DNA from: Cyclobacteriaceae bacterium
GTDB lineage: Bacteria; Bacteroidota; Bacteroidia; Cytophagales; Cyclobacteriaceae
Direction of reading: 5' to 3'
Length of the DNA stretch: 64,000 nucleotides
Assembly (NCBI GenBank): GCA_019638275.1
Contig: JAHBUC010000001.1
Location: forward strand, 1-64,000
This document shows positions 59,873 to 64,000 of the stretch, one piece after another. Within the stretch, counting starts at the first letter, position 1. Every line of letters begins with the position of its first letter. A program made the position numbers and the translations under genes. The notes under the pieces are model-generated. The model was not told where the DNA came from and did not search any database. It saw only the letters and a list, made by a program, of their open reading frames with translations.

Positions 59873-61012
59873 ATGCGCATTTACCTCGATAACGCGGCCA
59901 CCACCCCCCTCGACCCCGAAGTGTTTGAAGCCATGAAGCCTTTCATGCTCGAAGATTTTGGCAATCCATCCTCTACCCATGCCCACGGGCGTAAGGTGCG
60001 CGCGGCTATCGAGTCATCCCGTAAAAAGATTGCAGCGCTTCTGAATTGTTCCCCCGGTGAAATCATTTTTACCTCGGGTGGAACCGAAGCAGATAACGCG
60101 ATCCTGACCTGTGCGGCTGAAACCTATAACATCAAGCACATCATTTCATCCCCAACCGAACATCATGCGGTAACGCATACGCTTGAAAACCTGGCCGGTC
60201 ATGGTAAAGCCGAACTGCACATGGTGAAGTTGGATGAAAAAGGCCACGTTCACCTGAATGACCTGGAAGCATTGCTGAAAAAGTACCCCAATGCCATGGT
60301 TTCGCTGATGCATGCGAACAATGAAATCGGCAACCTGCTGGACATTAACCGTGTTGGGGAATTGTGTGAAGCATATGGTGCTTTCTTTCATTCCGATACG
60401 GTACAAACCGTAGGACATTACCGCCACGATATGCGTACATTAAAAGTGTGTGGCATGACGGCCGGTGCGCATAAGTTTCACGGGCCAAAGGGCGCGGGTT
60501 TCATGTACATCCGTAAAGACAAAAAAATACATTCATTTATTCATGGTGGTGCACAGGAGCGCAACATGCGGGGCGGAACAGAAAATGTGTACGGCATTAT
60601 TGGTTTGGCGAAAGCGTTGGAAATCGCCTACCGCGAAATGGATGAGCACATGAAACACATTGCCGCATTAAAAGCGCGCATGATTGAAAAGCTAAAGGAA
60701 AATATTCCGGGCGTGCTCTTCAATGGCGATTCTGATAACCTGGAAAGAAGTTTATATACCGTACTCAACGTAAGCCTTCCGGAGACTGACGACAGCAGCT
60801 TGTTGTTGTTTAACCTCGATTTGCAAGGTGTTTCTGCTTCAGGCGGAAGTGCTTGTTCCAGCGGAGCCACTACAGGTTCCCATGTGTTGGCGGCATTATA
60901 TCCGGAATCAAAACGTGCAGCAGTGCGATTCTCCTTCAGCAAATACAATACTGCTGAAGAAATCGATTTTGCTGTTGAAAAGCTTGCAGAACTTTATAAC
61001 GTAGAGGCCTGA
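59873..61012 (+). CDS. Cysteine desulfurase (NifS/IscS type)
   Basis: PLP enzyme of 379 residues that removes sulfur from cysteine for Fe-S clusters or thiolation. Opening MRIYLDNAATTPLDPEV; PLP-lysine K201 in TAGAHKFHGPKGAGF, the His in SSPTEHHAV, and the persulfide Cys328 in SASGGSACSSGATTGSH. It is of group I (IscS/NifS-like) but no IscU, SufE or other scaffold gene is adjacent. Its stop codon directly abuts that of the convergent CoA-transferase gene (TGA 61010-61012 against TTA 61013-61015). Confidence 0.94.
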   Translation: MRIYLDNAATTPLDPEVFEAMKPFMLEDFGNPSSTHAHGRKVRAAIESSRKKIAALLNCSPGEIIFTSGGTEADNAILTCAAETYNIKHIISSPTEHHAVTHTLENLAGHGKAELHMVKLDEKGHVHLNDLEALLKKYPNAMVSLMHANNEIGNLLDINRVGELCEAYGAFFHSDTVQTVGHYRHDMRTLKVCGMTAGAHKFHGPKGAGFMYIRKDKKIHSFIHGGAQERNMRGGTENVYGIIGLAKALEIAYREMDEHMKHIAALKARMIEKLKENIPGVLFNGDSDNLERSLYTVLNVSLPETDDSSLLLFNLDLQGVSASGGSACSSGATTGSHVLAALYPESKRAAVRFSFSKYNTAEEIDFAVEKLAELYNVEA

Positions 61013-62308
61013 TTACTGCATGGCGTAAACGTTGCTTCCGAAACGCTTAATAATTTCCTGTTCCAACGCTTCACGATGATCGGGGTGCGCAATGCGCATC
61101 AGTTCATACGCACGTTGACGCAAATTTTTTCCGTACAGGTAAGCTACTCCGTATTCGGTTACTACGTAGTGCATGTGTGCGCGTGTGGTTACAACGCCTG
61201 CACCTTGTTTCAGGTAAGGAACAATTTTGGAGGTACCTTTTTTGGTTGATGAGCCTAAGGCTATAATTGGTTTACCACCTTCTGAAAGAGATGCACCCCG
61301 GATAAAATCCATTTGTCCGCCTACACCGGAATATTGATATGTTCCGATCGAGTCGGCACACACCTGGCCGGTCAGGTCAATTTCAATAGCGCTGTTAATG
61401 GCCACCACTTTCGGGTTGGTGCGGATGATTCTTCCATCGTTTACATACTCGGCTTCGAGAAAAGCAAATTGCGGATTGTCATCTACAAATGAATACAGAT
61501 CACGGTTACCGATCATAAACGAGGTAACGGTTTTGCCGCGGTGTTTCTTTTTGTACTTGTTGGTGATGACACCACGCTTTACCAAATCCATAACCCCGTT
61601 GGAAAACATTTCGGTGTGAATGCCCAGGTCTTTGCAGTGCGTTAAGCTTTGCAAGACGGCATCCGGTATGGCACCAATGCCCATTTGTAAGGTGCTGCGA
61701 TCTTCCACCAGTTCGGCTACATATTTTCCAATGGTGCGGTCGCAGTCGGTAATTGAATCGGCATAATTCACTTCGGGTAGGTTGTCATCGGTTTCAACCA
61801 ATGCATGAATCTGGTGGATATCGATAAAGCCATCACCATGGGTGCGTGGCATTTTCGGGTTTACCTGAGCAATGATGTATTTCGCATGTTTTGCTGCTGC
61901 ACGAGCCACATCAACTGAAACGCCCAAAGAACATAAACCATGTTTATCAGGTGGAGAAATGTGCAACAGGGCAACATCAATCGGAAGAAGACCTTTCTCA
62001 AAAAGTTTGGAAATCTCGCTGAGGAAGATGGGAATATAATTTCCGCGACCTTCATTGATGGCGCCCCGGATGTTGGACGAAACAAACAGGGAATTGATGT
62101 AGAAACTTTCAGCGTACTCGGGTTTGGCCAATTCCAATTCGCCCAACGTACTTACGGCAATCAGTTCAACATTTTTTAATTCGTGCGCTCGTTTGGCAAG
62201 TGCTTTTAACAAAAACTGGGGTGTGGCTGCGCTGCCATGCACAAACACACGGTTTCCGGATTGAATGGCTTTAACGGCTTCGCGGGCTGAGACTATCTTG
62301 GGGTACAT
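61013..62308 (-). CDS. Acetyl-CoA hydrolase/transferase family protein (acetate CoA-transferase-like)
   Basis: 431-residue enzyme of the Cat1/Ach1-type family moving CoA between carboxylic acids. N-terminal SGNRVFVHGSAATPQFLL and the C-terminal half with GIHTEMFSNGVMDLV, whose Glu233 is the expected CoA-thioester nucleophile; GGQMDFIRGASLSEGGKPI and VTTRAHMHYVVTEYGVAYL follow. The closest characterised types are 4-hydroxybutyrate/acetate CoA-transferases; the actual acids are unknown. Two clean ends without operon neighbours. Confidence 0.9.
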   Translation of the reverse strand: MYPKIVSAREAVKAIQSGNRVFVHGSAATPQFLLKALAKRAHELKNVELIAVSTLGELELAKPEYAESFYINSLFVSSNIRGAINEGRGNYIPIFLSEISKLFEKGLLPIDVALLHISPPDKHGLCSLGVSVDVARAAAKHAKYIIAQVNPKMPRTHGDGFIDIHQIHALVETDDNLPEVNYADSITDCDRTIGKYVAELVEDRSTLQMGIGAIPDAVLQSLTHCKDLGIHTEMFSNGVMDLVKRGVITNKYKKKHRGKTVTSFMIGNRDLYSFVDDNPQFAFLEAEYVNDGRIIRTNPKVVAINSAIEIDLTGQVCADSIGTYQYSGVGGQMDFIRGASLSEGGKPIIALGSSTKKGTSKIVPYLKQGAGVVTTRAHMHYVVTEYGVAYLYGKNLRQRAYELMRIAHPDHREALEQEIIKRFGSNVYAMQ

Positions 62309-62399
62309 AACAAAAACATTTATTGATCACCACAAATAACTATACAAGTTAGCACCCTGAGGATGATTTACGTCAGGTAATTCTCTAATTTTAGTCGCG

Positions 62400-63185
62400 A
62401 TGAGTTATTCGGTATCGTTTGCGGGATCAGGAAATCTGGCGTGGCACCTGGCGCCTGCGCTGGACAATGCCGGATATGCCGTGCGTGAAGTGTACAGTCG
62501 CAATCCGGCACATGCAGAGGCATTGGTGCAACGGTTGTATGAAGCGGAGGTAAAGGCCACATTGGATTTTTCTACGAGCCCTTCTCGGATTTTTATTATT
62601 GCAGTAACGGATGATGCCATTGAGGACATTGCGCGTGAAATCATTTTACCCGATGAGGCCATGCTCATACACACTTCCGGTAGCCAGCCCTTAAGTCGGT
62701 TGGGTTATGCGGCCACACCCGACACAGGTGTGTTCTACCCGTTGCAAACCTTCAGCAAAAACCGCAAAGTTGATTTCAAAGACATTCCTGTTTTTGTGGA
62801 GAGTGAATCGGAAGAGGTTGAGCAGGTGCTGTTGAAAATGGGAGAGGCCATCAGCAAGCATGTACATACCATTGATTCTCCATCGCGCAAAGCCTTGCAT
62901 GTGGCTGCTGTGTTTGCTTCCAATTTCACCAACCACATGCTGCGACTTTCCAGTGACATTGCTGAACAACATGATCTCGATTTCGATTGGCTAAAACCAT
63001 TGATAGCCGAAACCATCAACAAGAGTTTATCGATCGGCCCAGCACAGGCACAAACCGGCCCCGCGAGGCGTGGCGATTTTGAAACGCTGGATAACCACAT
63101 GCAATTTTTACAGGATGATCCGAAACTGGCTGAGCTGTACCGGTTGATCAGTCAGCATATTGTGGATCGGTATGATACAGATTAG
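62400..63185 (+). CDS. DUF2520 protein with NADP-binding Rossmann domain
   Basis: 261 residues: a Rossmann-like domain (SFAGSGNLAWHLAPAL, 1-120) and an all-helical DUF2520 domain (about 125-250; KALHVAAVFASNFTNHML, GPARRGD near 220). Family relatives resemble ketopantoate or pyrroline-5-carboxylate reductases in fold, but the substrate is not established. Divergent from the CoA-transferase gene; its stop codon TAG (63183-63185) is the first base triplet of the MITE-like repeat. Confidence 0.88.
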   Translation: MSYSVSFAGSGNLAWHLAPALDNAGYAVREVYSRNPAHAEALVQRLYEAEVKATLDFSTSPSRIFIIAVTDDAIEDIAREIILPDEAMLIHTSGSQPLSRLGYAATPDTGVFYPLQTFSKNRKVDFKDIPVFVESESEEVEQVLLKMGEAISKHVHTIDSPSRKALHVAAVFASNFTNHMLRLSSDIAEQHDLDFDWLKPLIAETINKSLSIGPAQAQTGPARRGDFETLDNHMQFLQDDPKLAELYRLISQHIVDRYDTD

Positions 63186-63320
63186 AAGCCATCTCAAAAA
63201 TCTGTTTCAAATGTCGGCCTGTCCCGATAATTATCGGGATGTCGAAGGCTATTTCGAGTTACCAAATCGGTTTCGACAAGCTCAACCTGACATTATGGGA
63301 TATTTTTGAGATGGCTTCTA
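63183..63320. repeat. MITE-like inverted repeat, copy 2 (138 bp)
   Basis: Ends TAGAAGCCATCTCAAAAAT and ATTTTTGAGATGGCTTCTA are perfect inverted repeats (19 bp). Inside: TCCCGATAATTATCGGGA (perfect 18-bp palindrome) and the pair TCGAAGGC.../GTTTCGACAAGCTCAACCTG, a string I have seen in many Bacteroidota intergenic regions. The same ends occur at 6210-6266 with only a short centre. No ORF. Confidence 0.8.
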
Positions 63321-63379
63321 GCATTGATATTGTAAATCAACCAGGGTCTATGTCGACACAGACCAAAATAAATATAATT

Positions 63380-63865
63380 TTAACTCTTCGGTGTTATCGG
63401 AACCCAAATTTCTTCTTCCGAATCCGGTGAGCCCTGCTTGTAGTTGGGGCCAAGTAATTCAAAATGCGGGCGATCATCCAACACGTAAGGTGCTTGCGGA
63501 AGCCACGTTGAAAAAATGTATTGGAATGTGCGCGCATCTTCATGCGAACCTTTGTGTACAAATACGGCATACTGCCCACCCGGTAGCGGAAAGGTTTCCA
63601 TCCCTGAAGGAATGCTACTGAAATCCGTTACTTCGATCAGTGCCCACTTTTCAAATTCGCGTGCCGGATTAAAAGCGTTGAAATATTCCGGATCGTATAC
63701 CGAAAGTGAAAAGAGATCAGCGGAAACAGAATTGCTAATTTGCTTCCGAAGCTGCATAAAATTGCGCCAAAGTTCACCGGTTCGGTTGTTCACCAAACTG
63801 GTGGTGATGTGCATACCAATCAGTTTCTTTTCGGTGAGGGTTACTATGCGCGGTTGTTGGTTCAT
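63380..63865 (-). CDS. GyrI-like small-molecule-binding domain protein
   Basis: 161 residues, a stand-alone effector-binding domain of the kind found in AraC/Rob or SOUL-fold proteins. Visible features: IVTLTEKKLIGMHITTSL at the start, EKWALIEVTDFSSIPSGM and PLPGGQYAVFVHKGSHEDA, then EIWVPI at the end, which match the GyrI-like pattern (Q-A-V/G-x-Y-A-x-F-x-H-x-G). No DNA-binding part. It lies 15 bases after the end of the next gene on the same strand. Confidence 0.82.
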   Translation of the reverse strand: MNQQPRIVTLTEKKLIGMHITTSLVNNRTGELWRNFMQLRKQISNSVSADLFSLSVYDPEYFNAFNPAREFEKWALIEVTDFSSIPSGMETFPLPGGQYAVFVHKGSHEDARTFQYIFSTWLPQAPYVLDDRPHFELLGPNYKQGSPDSEEEIWVPITPKS

Positions 63866-63880
63866 CGCACAATCTATGAA

Positions 63881-64000
63881 CTATTCAATTTCCTCCCACC
63901 ATTTTTTTGCAGGCATTTCCGGGTGGTTGAGCACAATGGGTTCACCAATGCGGGGCGTGGCAACCGGCATGTTGAGTTCCGCTGCTTTTCTGGTTACCCG
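63881..64000 (-). CDS. C-terminal end of a gene running off the right edge
   Basis: Read on the reverse strand, 39 codons are open from the window edge to a stop at 63881-63883: TRKAAELNMPVATPRIGEPI, then VLNHPEMPAKKWWEEIE. The pattern of a Gly-Glu-Pro near the end followed by a Trp-Trp terminus resembles UlaG-type MBL-fold hydrolases, but the fragment is too short to be sure. Probably cotranscribed with the GyrI-like gene (15-base gap). Confidence 0.55.
   Translation of the reverse strand, partial: RVTRKAAELNMPVATPRIGEPIVLNHPEMPAKKWWEEIE

Overview
The window looks like the chromosome of a Bacteroidota bacterium, most likely a member of the Cytophagales (Chryseolinea/Ohtaekwangia-like; an inference from gene content, not a tested placement). 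The signs are: -7 promoter elements of the TAnnTTTG type and almost no Shine-Dalgarno sequences; many small SPII lipoproteins; a large MacB/FtsX-type permease; a TolC/HlyD/ABC exporter under TetR control; three linked parvulin-type periplasmic foldases; and a Cys-type CcmE. Base composition is fairly even (mid-40s % GC by eye), apart from an AT-rich CPBP-protease gene at 36.8-37.4 kb. Genes are tightly packed and nearly all are ordinary chromosomal genes. No prophage, integrative element, CRISPR array, rRNA or tRNA was recognised.

Layout. 0-6.2 kb: a penicillin-acylase-family protein (cut by the left edge), a Tat-exported class V aminotransferase, a NadR-type kinase, a Tat/lipoprotein amine oxidase and a VIT/CCC1 transporter. 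6.2-11.9 kb: a four-gene exporter operon (TetR, ABC, HlyD, TolC) whose ATPase domain is strongly degenerate. 11.9-15 kb: a Crp-family regulator, RlpA-SPOR and guaB. 15-17.9 kb: a partner-switching module (SpoIIE phosphatase, STAS protein, HATPase kinase). 17.9-22 kb: three PPIase/SurA-like periplasmic genes. 22-25.5 kb: a MoxR ATPase, a lipoprotein that looks like a Rieske domain stripped of its cluster ligands, 3-hydroxyacyl-CoA dehydrogenase and pheS. 25.5-31.1 kb: a nucleotide-sugar operon (GAE-type epimerase, UDP-sugar dehydrogenase, galE, DegT aminotransferase, WecA/MraY-type transferase). 31.2-36.6 kb: cytochrome c maturation genes ccmB, C, D, E, F, with a VapBC-like toxin-antitoxin pair between ccmC and ccmD. 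36.6-41.6 kb: the CPBP protease between two related palindromes, an ABC permease and an APC amino-acid permease. 41.6-50.8 kb: lspA, ileS, an MMPL/RND exporter, an MtfA-type peptidase and glycyl-tRNA synthetase. 50.8-55.9 kb: two tandem paralogous histidine kinases, a double UspA protein and a CPA2 antiporter. 55.9-59.4 kb: SdpI, mazG, small genes, a toxin-antitoxin locus with a frameshifted RelE-like toxin, and glmM. 59.4-64 kb: a 404-bp inverted-repeat element made of nested hairpins, cysteine desulfurase, an acetyl-CoA hydrolase/transferase, a DUF2520 protein, a MITE-like repeat, a GyrI-like protein and the end of a further gene.

How the parts work together: several groups concern the cell envelope (RlpA, SurA-like foldases, LspA, the sugar operon, GlmM, the exporters), others concern respiration (Ccm system, cysteine desulfurase), and the rest is housekeeping (guaB, pheS, ileS, glyS). 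The least explained material is the degenerate exporter ATPase, the ligand-less Rieske-like lipoprotein and the intergenic repeat families (three kinds, several copies each). I did not find a convincing wholly new multi-gene system; the findings list what deserves a second look.
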